NCBI GenBank assembly: GCA_007258455.2 | Contig: VDFB02018296.1 | Coordinates: forward strand, 47,995,414 to 48,059,413 | Direction of reading: 5' to 3' | From: Sequoia sempervirens | Taxonomy: Eukaryota > Streptophyta > Pinopsida > Cupressales > Cupressaceae | Length of the DNA: 64,000 bases | In this document: piece after piece, positions 45,728 to 59,238 of the stretch | How positions within the stretch are numbered: the first letter of the stretch is position 1 | How the letters are laid out: every line of letters begins with the position of its first letter | Made by a program: the position numbers and the translations under genes | Notes under the pieces: model-generated | What the model saw: the letters and a program-made list of their open reading frames with translations, nothing else | What the model was told of the DNA's origin: nothing | Database searches by the model: none

Positions 45728-46956
45728 TTTTTTTTAAAAGGTAAAAGGCAAAATATGCCTATAAATATATATTGATTTATAATATATAGAGAGTACATTT
45801 CAAAATGCCAAGTTTGAATGTCAAAATGACTGAGAGTATTAAATTAGAACCCATTAATCATAGCTAAACTGACTACAAATTAAAAGCAACCTTTATCCCC
45901 TTTTACATATTCATGCCTACTTCCCAAATTTCCCCTGACCTAGATTAAATCTTTACAATATATCACATTGTATCTGCAAAATACTGTCACAATTAGAGAT
46001 TGACCAAACTAACAAAATTTTCCATTACACTGCCTGCATTACACTACCCACAATCTTTAACAGCAACCCCTCTATCAATAATACCACCCATCCTTGAAGC
46101 CAATCTTCCTCAACAAGCACGCAACACCTGCTAAGCTTACCCAAACACTTTAAACACCACAATGCAATATGAATGAAAATCTATATAAATCTATGTCGTT
46201 TACCATGCCAACCACCATTGAGTTCGAGATGGTCAAGAAAATATTACTCTAGGCAATATGGCACAAGTATCAATCTTCATGCACATTCCTTTTTCACATT
46301 TGTGAATTTTTATTAGACCAACCGAATGCCCACCCATATACTCTCTTGATTTCACATTGAAGAATAGTGATCTGACTTTGCTTGAGACCTTAGATGAAAC
46401 TCAAGCTAGTCTAGCATGTTTGAGTCATAGTGCTTCTTGTTCTATTTCAAATGTTTTTGGAATTATCCCTAAGAAGAGAATCTCCAATTTTATATTCTTT
46501 CCCATTCCATTCTTTACTATGATCCAAGTCATTGCCATAAGTTGTTACAATTGTTGAAATCATAGTAGCAATCTGCTACCATCGCTATTACCATAGACCC
46601 ATATTGGGGATTAAAATTCTCATAAATTAAAACTAATCTCCTTATCATCCTTGTAGCTTCCTTTCGGGCTTAGTTCAATAAGTTATGCATCAAGCAATAC
46701 TATACCTACAAAATAAGCACACATGTTAGCTTAAAACAGTGGCTACCTCCATCGTGAGAGTTGCCACATGCTTTGTACACTATGTTTGCAAGTTTGACTC
46801 CTTTACACTATTTTCTTACATGGGATCCCAATCAAACTATAATCACTATAGCTGATCAGACCTTCCTTTATGCATCACACCTACTTAGAACATGCTAATT
46901 ATATGTAACCTTGAACCAACTCACATTCTTAGGACAATGGTTGAATTTTATAAATA
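45728..46956 (-). mobile_element. LINE 3' UTR and A-tail (minus strand)
   Basis: The T run at 45728-45736 is a poly(A) tail on the minus strand. The 1.2 kb up to the RNase H stop contain no conserved frame. The LINE landed in the AT-rich end of the LTR, at TATATCTTCAA, in line with the L1 preference for T-rich target strands. Confidence 0.6.
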
Positions 46957-47925
46957 TTAGACCTTTGATTCTTCACTTTGAGAATGCAATGCATCTTGGG
47001 CTATCGCTAATGCTAATTGCGGAAACACTTGAATTTGACCCTCATCTAACAGTACTTCTTGACCTTCACACCCCATATTTTCCAAAATATCAGCCACACA
47101 ATTTCCTTCCCGATAGGTATGAGTAATGGTGTATCTTTGAAATCTATCCAACAGCTCCCAGACCTTCTGTAACACATATTTTAGATTCCAATTTTGGACT
47201 TTCCTTTCCTTGCATGCATTTCTAATAATTAGGGAATCACCTTCCACATGCCCAAGTAAAATTTCGTAGGCTTCAGCCATATTGTTAGTGCCTTTTGGGA
47301 GCTGAGCTGAGCTTGTTGCTATCACTACACCCTTTGAATTCCAAATGCAGATACTTGCTCTTGACAGCCCCAGGTTTCCCTTAGATGCACCATCAAAGTT
47401 GAGCTTCAAAAACTCTGTAGACAATGCTTTCCATTTGACCTCGCTTCTATTTATTCTACAGTTATCTGACTTGAGTAAGCTTCCTGGAAATGGTAAAACT
47501 ATATTCTTCCATAACTTCATAATGGAACTATCCCAACTTGTGAACAAAGAGGAATTAGTTTTGTGCTTCTGGACATATGAATTAACCACTTCTAAGATGG
47601 CCTTATCATTTTTTATTTTAATGAACTTTATAGGAATAGATGACCTCCTAAATATGCACATATTACGCTCCCACCAAATGTTCCAAATCACTAAGGAGGG
47701 TATAACCTACCATATACATTAGAAAAAAAGATGACTTGTACAAAATAGGCCAGCTTTGGAATACTTCCCAAATGATGTTTGGTAGAGGGGTACACAAACT
47801 TAGTTTATTCATTACAAACTCCTAACATTCTTGTGCAAAATTACATTGAATTAGAAAATGATCTGCATTCTCTAACACATCGCCACACAATACACATTTG
47901 AAGGGGTCTGCTATTTTCAACTTAG
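46957..47925 (-). pseudogene. LINE zinc-finger (zf-RVT) and RNase H region
   Basis: On the minus strand a zf-RVT block reads CVLCGDVLENADHFLIQC (about 47905-47850) and ends at a stop. After a frame break, a 244-codon frame (47691-46957) starts MIWNIWWERNMCIF and holds RNase H: LNFDGASKGNLG (first catalytic Asp), NNMAEAYEIL (Glu), EGDSLII (Asp) and HTYREGNCVADIL (final Asp). All four acidic residues are present. RNase H removes the RNA template. The domain order after reverse transcriptase matches plant L1-type elements. The plus-strand frame at 47345-47722 is its shadow. Confidence 0.85.
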
Positions 47926-48585
47926 TTAGACGATCACTTGTTAGGATCTATTTCCTTAATGCTAGCCATGCAAAACTCCCAGATTTTGACAAGGTTTTAT
48001 TATTCCAACAAAATGAGAAAGCTCTTTGTGATACCAGCTGATTACTTCTTTGTCATAATGCCTTATACCCTTGTTTAACTGAATAGGTACCTTCCTTTGA
48101 TGGTGCCCATAATTCTTTCTCTAGCTTATCTGAGAGATAGATATTTTTCTCATTCAACAATTCCTAGAACAATATAGCATGTGTATTCATTAACAAAGGA
48201 CTTGAATACTTCTTCCACACTACTTTCCTAGCCAATCCTACTATTGAATGGACATAGTCTAAAAATTTCTCACCCCATTCTGCCTTCAAAATCTACATTA
48301 CTTGCTACAGTTCTTGCACATTTTGTAAAGGTGGACACCCATTCCATGAATCCTCCCAAAACTTCACGCTTTGGCCATTATGGATTTCCCATGTAACATA
48401 AGAAGTAATGATTTCCCTACATGAAGTCAAAAAATTCCACATGGTCGAACCTGATGGTGGATTAGTAATAGTGAGAATTCTTCAGGGGTTCTCATTGTCA
48501 AGGTATTTTGCCCACATTAACTTGCACCAATTGGCCTTTTGGTTTACATACATTTTCCATGCCAACTTTTCCCCAAAAGCCTTAT

Positions 48586-50079
48586 TTATTTTAAGATATT
48601 ATGTATCCCAGTACCCCCTCTAGTTTTGTCTATTGCCATACAATCCAAAGATATTAAAGGGACTTTTTGTTGATCATTTATGTTACCTTTCCAAAGAAAG
48701 TGTTTGATAATTTTCTCTATCTCACAGATAAATGACTTTGGGGCTTTAAGAACTGCCAAAAAGTAATTGGGGATCGCTAATAAGACTAATTTGATTAGCA
48801 AGATTCTACTCAATAATGATAATCAATGAGCTTTCCACAGAAGAATCTGAATCTTTAATCTATCTATCACTTTATCCCAATATGACACTTTGTTAGAACC
48901 CATGAAGAAAGGAATGCCTAGGTATTTGTAGGGAAAATCTGCTTGTTGGAACCCCAACAACTTCACTATTTTCTTTTTTATGAATTCCTTCGTATTAAAA
49001 AACATAAATTTTGGACTTGGCTGCATTGATTTTTTAGCCTAAAGCCGAGCTATATTTATCTAAAACCTCTTTAAACTAAGTTGCTTCTTCTATAGATGAT
49101 TTTCCAAAGAGAAGGGTATCATCTGCAAAGAGGGAGTGGGTTACTAAAATGCTTGTAAGCAGAATAATCATGCCATGCCAAAGCCCCTAGCTATGCTTAT
49201 ATTAGATAAATCTACTAAGGGCTTCAACCATAATAATAAAGAGAACCATAATAATAAAGAGAAAGGGAGACAATGGGTTCCCTTGTCTCAACCCTTGTGT
49301 GGCACCAAAAAATCCTATTGGAGAACCATTCAATATGAGTAAAAAAATTTCTCCCGACAAGCACGAGACAATCCATCTTCCCCACTTTCTTGAGAAACAT
49401 AATTTTGCTAGAACTTTATTTAGAAAATCCCAGTCCACTCTGTCATAAGCCTTCATCATATCCAATTTTACAATAAAAGAGGGTAAACGAGTTGTTGCTA
49501 TGGAATGAAGCATCTCATGAGATATCAATTCCCCTTCAAAAGTTTCATGCCCTAGTACAAAACCCACTTTTTCCTGAGATATTATTTTTGGTATCAAAGG
49601 ATATAACCTAAGATAGATTACTTTAGTAAATATCTTAGAAAATGTGTTGCACAGTGAAATAGGCCTGAACTCTGCAAATGTTTTTGGATAATTAACTTTT
49701 GAAATATTGCAATATTTGTTGCATTAAATTTCCCAAGCATTGAGCATGTCTGCCTTGATTCTTCTAATGCCCACAATAAATCATAACATAAGAAATTGCA
49801 ACATTTTTGGAAGAAGATCATTGTGAAACCGTCTGGCCCAGGCACCTTATTCGAGGACAAAGAAAAGACTACACTCTTCAATTCCTCTAAGTAAAAAGGT
49901 CTTAGCAAAACATCATTATCTTCCTCTTGGAGAATATTGGGAATGACACCTAGTAACTCAGTTTCATCCTCTCTATTCTGCACACTCTTACTATGAGGTG
50001 TTGACAATAGATCTACAAAAAAAATTACCCCCTCTTTCTTAATGTATTCCTCATTTGTTAGCCAATTCCCTGTTGACAT
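48586..50079 (-). pseudogene. LINE reverse transcriptase
   Basis: Four consecutive minus-strand frames with breaks between them carry the core. 50079-49618: VPGPDGFTMIFFQKC. 49597-49202: EKVGFVLG, KLDMMKAYDRVDW and GLRQGNPLSPFLF. Between 49134 and 49100 an intact LFADDTLLFG active site is in another frame. 49026-48823: ADFPYKYLGIPFF. 48813-48586: a thumb-like PNYFLAVLKAPKSFICEIEKI.KHFLWKG in pieces. This is the enzyme that copies the LINE RNA at the nicked target. Catalytic residues survive, but frameshifts break the frame, and a short duplication (ATAATAATAAAGAGAA, around 49231-49262) repeats FIIMV. Confidence 0.88.
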
Positions 50080-50405
50080 CTTTTGAATTGAGAAGATTGC
50101 AGTTGTGACTCTTTTAATTTTTGTTGAAATATGGAAATATTTCGTGTTTAGATCACCCTCTTTAAGCCATAATTCCCTTGAATTTTGCCTCCAATATATC
50201 TATTCATAATCACATAACTCCTTCCATTCTCCCTGCAACTCTTTCTATTTCTCATAAAAATTATCATCTAAGCCATTCAATATAATCTAATCATGTATTG
50301 TTGCCAAGTCCTTAAAAACTAACTCTTTTTGGTGAAAGATATTCTTAAAACCTGCACATTCCACATTTTGATTTGCTGCTTCACATGCATTAATTTATTC
50401 CATAA

Positions 50406-50623
50406 CTATTTTTTTTTTGGGTCATGTTCAAACGAAGAATTTATCCACCAATGCCTTAATAAAGGCATGAATTGTGGGTGCCTGAACCACATACTCTCAA
50501 ACTTGAAAGATGGTTTTCCTTTACGCGAGAATATATTTGTTAACTTCACAACTATAGGATAATGATCTAAGCAAAGATAAGGTAATATTTTAGACTCCCA
50601 ACCATTCTTCCCCAAGAACATGT
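50406..50623 (-). pseudogene. LINE endonuclease C-terminus, cut by K2
   Basis: The minus-strand frame starts at the K2 boundary with FLGKNGWESK, then LCLDHYPIVVKL, FKFESMWFRHPQF and LLRHWW. This is the end of the AP-type endonuclease of plant L1 elements (usual SDH.P, here LDHYP). The rest of the LINE's 5' part should lie beyond K2's far end. The K2 LTR starts at 50624, so K2 inserted after the LINE. Confidence 0.8.
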
Positions 50624-52865
50624 TGTTGGAGTGAAGAAGACACAGAGAGGGGGGGGGGGTGAATCAGTGTCTTGGAATTTTTTTAATTTTTTCCTTAAAA
50701 AATTGAATAATTTATGCTCTTAATATTTCAATGATAAATATATTTATGAATTGAATGAAATCATTAAACAGCTGAAGTAAGAAAGATTAAAGCAAACTAA
50801 AGATCATCACAGGCTTGAAAAATTATCATATCAAAGAAATGAGACCCTAAGACAAAGAATTTGATGAGTGGAAAACCCTCTAGGGGTAGAAAAACCACTC
50901 CAGAAATGATGCCTCACTGGCTTAATCTAAAAACTTATCATTTACAATGCCTCATTGGAAATACTATCTCACTAATAGATTTCAAATGTCTCACTGGCTA
51001 AAATGGCCTCACTAACCAAAGAACCTCATTGGTTACAAGAATGCCTCACTGGCATACACACATTTTCCTCACTGAAATACAAACATCTATCTCACTAGCA
51101 ATGATCAATCTGTCTCACTGACTTGATCATTTTTACTTCATCATACACTTCTCATTAAATAATTCAACTATAGAAGATCACTCTATTTCTATACAAAACA
51201 TTACAGCACTTTTATAGTAACATAGTATATGTCCCAAATATTGATAAGATGGAAGCTTTAAAAGATATAGTATACTAGGTATTTTTTACTGCTTTGTGCA
51301 CAATATTTTTACAAAATATCTTTGCATTTTACTTGAGATCTTTATAACATGAAAATTACAAAGGATAAAAATCACATATACAAACTATGTGATTTCTGAA
51401 TTATGTTCAACCAACCGAACCTGGAATCTAGAACTTTTTTTATATCATTCAGGGTCGTTCATATTCAAACATATAACTGAAACAACCATTAATAGGTAAC
51501 AACTATCTTTCAGATAATGCCACATTTTAACTATCTTAAAAACTGGCCCCTATTCAAGCTTATAACCAACAAGAAAACTATATTTAAACTGTTTCTAAAA
51601 AAACAAACTGCCATCTTCATAACTGATCTGTATGCGCTTTAATCCTTAATCATAAAATGGTTTTGTGACTTTGTTAAAAAACAACTAGGGTTTCAAAAGA
51701 AATAGTTACAAATTAATGAAACACCATTTTAAAACAAACCCAACACTATTTATCAAACTAAACAATAGTTCAAAGTTAATGAATGTTTTAGCCTTTACCA
51801 TTTCATATAAACCAAGAGCCATCAAGGTTAAGGAACAAAAACACTTGTTCACCCTTGCTTTATTTCATCGAAGTCACTGCCTCAACACCTCCACTTCCAT
51901 TCTAACTATTCTATCATGACCTAGCTCAAGAGAGCTCTTTGTATTTAATGATCCCTTGAAACTATCATTGCTTGGTGAAACCCTAAATTGCTAGAGCCAT
52001 TCACCAATGTTAAACTTTGCATAATACACAATATTCTTTTTATTTTTCCACTCTATACACCCTTACCCTGCTGAACGGGTTAGCCCTAAAAGGGATGGTG
52101 AAAACACACTATGAAACAATATCTTTAACTTGTATCAAGACCCTGAAACTTACCAACCAAGTTATCCTTTTTTTTATGCCTTTTTCACATGGAATTAAAT
52201 CTATGATTTAAACCAAAAAATGTCAATTTCCTCATGTCCTCAATACTCATTAGGAGTTTGGTGTCCACTCAATACAAAGGTGTCAACCATGTAAAAACAA
52301 AACTACACTTATCCAATTCCATATGCCGATGATACTCAAGGAAAATGCATTACCTTTGAAGATAACCAAAACTCATTGCACCTTATATTCCATCTAGGTG
52401 AAACATGATCTTGTAATGATACCTTATTACAAGATACAAATTGATATTGTTTGTATTAGAAAATCAATGTATCATGTATTATGTGAATGATAAAATCTTA
52501 ATGGCTTATCAATGGACTCATTGATAGGACATTAAGCCCTTTAATAGCAACATAATGCATCTGGCATTGAAATCTAATCAAGTATCAACATGTATCAACT
52601 AATAAGATAACATAAACCACATGAATAGAATAGAACACAATATAAATATCATGTGAATCAAATTTGAGAATATTCCATCAACCTCTATAATGCATTGTCA
52701 TACTGAACCCAAACATGTCATACCCATGTATGAAATGAAATGTTAAGTGATGTTACAGTCTATATTCCTATCAAATAACTATCATCTATCAAATACATGT
52801 CATCAAGTGTCTTTGTGTGTCTTTGACATCAAGGGAAACAACTACAACAACTATGAGGGCCAACA
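50624..52865 (-). mobile_element. 3' LTR of element K2 (2242 bp)
   Basis: Plus strand starts TGTTGGAGTGAAG at 50624 and ends GGGCCAACA at 52865, where the polypurine tract follows. It is homologous to the K1 3' LTR but clearly diverged up to 52819; from 52820 on it is identical to K1. Two stretches (about 51120-51450 and 51905-52380) do not align well with K1, so replacement or strong divergence has occurred. The minisatellite is short (50946-51120). Confidence 0.8.
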
Positions 52866-55800
52866 AACTCCCCCTTTGGCCTTGATGGAAAAGCACTAAA
52901 GCTCTCTCCCCCTTTTTTCATCAAGAGACAAAGGACTATACAAAAATAGATGAATCAAATGTAACATAGCAAGAAATGGAACAAAAGATCTTGTAATAGT
53001 CACTGTATATGCTTTGGAAACTATGCAAAAGTTAGGAGTAATCCTGATATCCATCATGAAGGGAAACAACTATAGGCTATCTCATAACTACTGCATTGAA
53101 ATGTCACTGAGTCATGCACATAACTTGCCTTGTTATAAGCCATAGAAACTGTCAGATCAGGTTGTGAATTTTAAGTTTCAAATACCAAGCAAGTGATAAA
53201 AAATTCAAATATATCATAGTTATTCAACAGATTTTACACTATTATACCACTGAAAACAAAATGTACAATGCCCTTGATAATCCATTGTCAAAAAGCACTA
53301 AAAATCTAACCAATTTGACAAAGATGTTGTAGGATAACCAAGAATGAATATATGGTAACAATACCAATAATATCAACAACATCAATAGGGGTAAGATTAA
53401 GCATGCAAAGCTCCCCCTAACTCCATGGAGTGAGAGATTCATAATATGCATTGTCATTGATAGAACAATCAAACTCTTCCATTGTACTGCCACTATCCAA
53501 ACAACCTTTCAAAGATCCAAATCCAAAACTCAAACCAATTCTAATTGTCACTGTGTATCAATATTAGAAAACAAAGCACTATTAACCAATATCAATTTTT
53601 CATCTTGCCCTTTGTCACAGAGATATTACTTGCTCCCCCTAAAAGTAACATTGGTCAAAGCCACAATAATGTTCAAACAACCTTCTAACAATTGAGCCCT
53701 TCTCATCTATTGAAAATAATGTCAAAGAAGCTACAAGAAAGGATCATTATCACCAGGTAGTAGGATATCCATTGACTACAAGTAACATTGAAAGTTCTGT
53801 AAGACTCTTGTGCTACTGTTTTCATGCAAATACACCAAGGATCTATACCAAACATTTGTGATATATTATCATCAAACAAAGTTCCAAGGACCATCCTAGA
53901 GCAAGGTTCCAAAGACCATTTCAATATGTATGGGAAAAAAACATCACTATAAAGCCACTACTCATGTCACAAAACATAAACAAAACACACTTGATGTACT
54001 CTTTCAATAATAGGAAGTCTGAATGGACAAGCACAACATTGTAATGCTCAAGATTCATTGTTTCAAAAACCAATTTTTATGCAAGATAACTATATACTCA
54101 ACATAACACAAGTCACTGACTACTAACAAAACCAACTGTCTTGCTGTGATGTTCCACATTATTAAGAAAGATTGTCTTCAAGGAAGCTCTATCAAAGACC
54201 ATTGAATTAGCAACATTTACAAGATGCATTGAACACTGTCAAGGATCATTGAGCACTAACATCCAGCATCATAGGTATGAGTGAAGACATTACCAATATA
54301 TACAAAACATTGTCACCAAAAGCACTGACACATAATAGTACTAGCACATAAGAGCACCAGTAGCAAAAAGAGCATTGCTAATAAAATGATTTGACATAGG
54401 TTGTAACTGTTATGATTATACTGTGAGACCATCACATGATCTTAGAGAATTCTATAGTACTTTGATTGTACTATTTCCCCATTTAGGTTTCAAGGAGAAA
54501 GTAGAGATAAAGACACTCTAAGATCACTTGATCACATTTCCTCCTTTGACGACCTACCATATTATCTGCAACTTACTCCCCTTACAAATGAGCTCCATAT
54601 GAAAAGTTGTAGTCTTTGTCCTACATAGTGACACAAGCTAAGAGAGTGCATTATATTCATTACTCCACTCTAGTAGACTAACCACCTCAAAGCACTACAA
54701 AACTCAATTTCAAGCAAATTTTATGAGCAACTGTCAAGACAAGTATTAATATGTTTCAATCATTGCAACTGTCAAAGCATAGGTACCATCAAACTTACTA
54801 CCAATGCATAGCAAGTGTTTTCTAGACAATGCATTGCATCACCATTCACCCAACTACTATACTATATCTATTCACCTTTGTAACAAGAATTCACACAATA
54901 TAACTGAAACTGGTCATAACATAAATGATCAATTTGAACTATCCTTATATGGTGTCACGGTATCTTGATCCTTTTTACACCAATGAATTTTCTTTTGACC
55001 CTTCCCTAGAACTGGATTTGAACCACCCAATTTTTGATCTTAACAACTTTGTTGCCAAGACAATTACCTTCTATTGGACTGCCCACTAAGATGATTATTG
55101 ACTATTAATGCTTACCACTCCATTGAACATTCATTATGACTAAAAAAAAATTGCTACTGTTCATTGTCTTGAGTACTATCTTGAAGTTCACTATGCTTTT
55201 TCAAATAAGTCACAATAGTTGTGCAAAGCTCTCAAGCAATTGAAACAACCAGTGTCACAAAAAAATGAGATGTTGTCAAAACACTGAGAAACAACACTAC
55301 AAGAAGCATTACAAGCAATTACATGATCATGTTTCCAAATAAAGAAAGTATCTTCATGTCATTTCAAACACCACACACTGTCAAACAGTGCCACAGAGCA
55401 GAGGAGACATGACCATTTTTACCACTTGCTACAATAATCTATCAAGACAATATGTCAATATAGTTGAACTAAAAGACTGTCAAATGTTCCACATTCTTCT
55501 ACACTTCTCAAAGGGGTTAAAAGATAAAAACACTAATCTGCTCCCCCTTACTGCATGTGACCTTCTATGTGCTTAGAAATGTTTCTTGTGTAGCATGCAC
55601 AAGATTGGTTCCTTTCTCTTCTTTCCTTTGCTTTCTTCTACAAACCATATGTGATCCTTTATTTTTGTCTTTATCCCTAAGTAGTCTTTCAACACTACTA
55701 CAAAAGTGTGCTATATGCCCAAGATGATTACATTTGAAACATCTTATATTCTTATCTTTTAAGAACACACTTTTCTTAATAGACTTTGCAGACCTTCTAC

Positions 55801-56815
55801 AATGTACGGCCTTATGACCAATAGCATGACTATTGAAACAAATTTGACCCTTTGAAACAAAATAATTTCTTCTTGAAAAACCAAACCACCTTTTATCAAC
55901 AAACTTACAAGATGCAGTCTTATGACCATAAGTGTTACAAATATAATAATAACCTTGAAAATGAGTATAATTGTACCTCATTGACTGATATTTCCTGGAA
56001 GGTGGAGGCCTTGAGAATCTATCTATTCTTTTTCTTCCAACATCAACAACTTTATCTTCTGCTTTCTTCTTGTCTTCCTCGAGAGCAACAAAATAATAGC
56101 TCAAGTCTATTTTCTTTCTAGGAGTTTGTTTAACTTTAAAATTTTGCACTTTTCCATCTACAGATACAAAGACTGTCTCATGTTTTGGCTCCTTTTCATT
56201 TGAAGAAATTTTCCCTATCTCATATCCTAAACTAGTAGGATCTTTATGTTGTTTTTGATTCCCTAGCATTTTATTCAACTTGTTGACATTGTCATCAAAC
56301 TTTTGACTCTTTTCTAATTGCTTCCCAACCGTCTCGATATCTTTTCTAAGAGAGACTATTTCTCCTTCAACTTTGTGGCATTCAATAGTTTTAACTTCCC
56401 ATCTGATTTAGTTTTCTCTACTATTCTCTTTCCTTCTTCAACCTCCATTTTCAAGGAGATGATTAACATGTTAGAATCTTCAATCTTAGTTTTCAATGAA
56501 CTGATTTCAAATTCTAATATTTTACAATTGTCCTCTTTTATTTATGTCTTGTCCTTGGAGGCTTTTTCTTGTTGAATTTGATCTTTTAAACTTTTGTTCT
56601 ATTTCCTGAGTTTTTTAATCTCATCTAGGGTAGCACATAATTCTCCCTCAAAACCAATTTCACACTCTTCTACAAGCTATGGATTCTCCTTAGGAATTTC
56701 TACTTTTGTAGGCTATGATTTTTCTTTCTTATTCCTATTCCTCTTTCCCATTTTAGACACAACACTCCAATACCAGGGACCCTTAAGTCGATTAGGCTTG
56801 TTAAATCAAGGGTTT
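52866..56815 (-). mobile_element. Interior of K2, identical to K1
   Basis: It corresponds to 19197-23146 with a constant offset of 33669, including polypurine tract, non-coding middle and broken gag coiled coil. All open-frame translations in the two copies are identical. Confidence 0.85.
55565..56278 (-). pseudogene. K2 gag with CCHC knuckles (identical to K1 gag)
   Basis: 237 codons, residue for residue the same as 21896-22609, including the two damaged knuckles and the one intact CX2CX4HX4C. Shared damage shows that the copies come from duplication of a dead element, not from two fresh insertions. Confidence 0.75.
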
Positions 56816-56828
56816 GGCTTTGATACCA
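56816..56828 (-). promoter_or_regulatory. K2 primer-binding site
   Basis: Same TGGTATCAAAGCC on the minus strand as in K1, two bases inside the LTR end. Confidence 0.85.
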
Positions 56829-56830
56829 CT

Positions 56831-59238
56831 TGTTGGAGTGAAGAAGACACTGAGAGGGGGTGGTGAATCAGTGTCTTAGACAAATCTTAACTTTTTCCTT
56901 TAAAAGAACCAAGTAATTTATGCTCTTAATATTTCAATGATAAATACATTCATGAATTGAATGAAATCATTAAAGAACCAAAATAAGAAATATTAAAGAA
57001 AATCAAAGATCATCAAAATCTTGAAACATTATCACATCGAAAAAATGAGACCATAAGACAAAGAATTTGACAAGTGGAAAACCCTCTAGGGGTAGAAAAA
57101 CCACTCTAGAAATGATGCCTCACTGGCTTAATCTAAAAATGTTTTTGTTTACAATGCCTCATTGGCAATACTATCTCACTGATAGATTTCAAATGCCTCA
57201 CTGGCAACACTATCTCACTGATATATTTCAAATGCCTCACTGGCAATAAAATAATGCCTCACTAGCAATAAAATAATGCCTCACTAGCAAAAATGGCCTC
57301 ACTGACCAAAGAACCTCACTGGTTACGAGAATGCCTCAAGTTGGCATATACATTTAGTCACCAACAATATAGAATGCAAAATATAGAGGGTTTCTCTGTT
57401 TCTCTTCAAATCATATTTCAATTTCATTCTAATACATTTAATATCTTAAAAATTCATTATGGAATCTCTAAAATACTAAATATATTAGAACTATACAAAC
57501 TATTTTGCATCATGTTTTCAAAACTTCAATTACAAAATTTTGTTTACATTCAAAATGATATCTCTATTAAAAACATCAAACTACCAACAATGAAAAATCA
57601 CTATTTATATATACATTCCAAGAATGGTTACTTCCTTTTAGATAAATGCCACACGTAGCCTATTAACTGTCTTCAAAATCGCCCATGTTCAAGCTTCTAA
57701 CCAACAAGAAAATTATATTCAAACTGTATCTCTGAACTGGAAACAAACTGCCATCTTCATAATTGATCTATATGTGCTTTAATCCTTAATCACAAAATGG
57801 TTTTCTGCTTTTGTTAAAAACCAACTAGGGTTTTGAAAGAAATAGTTACAAATTAATGAAACACCATTTTAAAACAAACCCAACACTATTTATCAAACTA
57901 ATGATAGTTCAAAGTTAACGAACGTTTTAGCCTTTACCATTTCAGATAAACTGAGAGCCATCGAGGTTAAGGAATGAAAACAACTATTCACCCTTGCTTT
58001 ATTTCATCGAAGTCACTACCTCAACACCTCCACTTCCATTCTAACTATCTTTTAACACATACATGACAAATACAATGTATGCAAAATAATCTTCAAACCA
58101 GTGTAATTAAAGAATAAGAATCCTTAATGAACAAGGGTAGATTATTTTGCATTCTATACTCCAAGAAATGTTAATCTCAAAGGGTGATCCCACAATAGTG
58201 GTTTACAAATTTTGGCCAAACTGCACACTGAAATTATTATTTTTAACTAAATATTCACATTCAGGCACCTATAGCGGCTAAACCGCGAGGAATTTGAAGA
58301 TGATGCAAACTAGAGTCTCATCACATTTTTATGTAGAATCTAAATTTTTTTTTTTCAAAATTTTTGGAATCAGATTGCGCTTATTTTTCCATCTCCCACG
58401 AAAACTGGTTTTTTTCAAAAAACAACATTTTTAAAAAGTGACACACACCATATAACAGATAACTTTTTTCCATGAAGGATAAAATTCTAATTCTTTCGAA
58501 TTTATATTTGTAACTCTGATATCTAGTGCTTCCACTTGTTAGATAGTTTTTATTGAATTATTTTTTTTTATTATAATCAAGTTTTGAAGTCAAACCAACT
58601 ACAATCAGACATATATGACCAGATAACATGTAATATTTTGTATATATTGAATTTATTTTTTCACATCAACGATCAACATATCTAGCACCCACATTTCAAT
58701 TATAACCCATTATTTTCCGACATGTGCGTAATGATAGACCTTCATTTCATCGAAAACCAATAATAAAACTAAAAACAAATACATAATAAAATAAAACATA
58801 TTAAAATTATATCTGAGCATTATCCGAGACCAATGCACCCACGGCCTGTAAGACCTCCATTTTCATCCAAACCCGAGCTTTGAAGCTTAAAAATTGTGTT
58901 TTTTGTGTTTTAGGGGAGAATGAGGAATTAGGGGTACCCATATAACTGATTATGTTAACCATAGGGCTTCGACACCAAACTAGGTTCTATCGGAACCCCC
59001 CAAAACATGCATTTTCTTTGCCTGTGAAACAAATTAGTAATTAATGGTTTGTTGGAACAGTCTGTCGAACCCTTTGGGTTCAACAATCAGGTTCATTTGA
59101 ACCCATCTTTCCACAATGTCAGTTTCTATCAAATTGGAAACCACTATTGTGGCTTCACCCCAACCAATAGGACAAAAATCTAGAATAACACTAAACTCAA
59201 AATAAAACCACTTCCAATAAGACCATGTAAAACAGTAC
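56831..59238 (-). mobile_element. 5' LTR of K2, interrupted
   Basis: Copy of 23162-25681, with the same nested TIR transposon and the same junction with the Gypsy LTR. It is 112 bp shorter, all of it lost within the transposon. Confidence 0.8.
58182..59160 (+). mobile_element. TIR transposon, second copy (979 bp, diverged interior)
   Basis: Same insertion site and ends as 24513-25603. The interior from about 58359 to 59127 differs by many substitutions and lost bases, often in homopolymers, while both flanks are unchanged. Confidence 0.75.
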
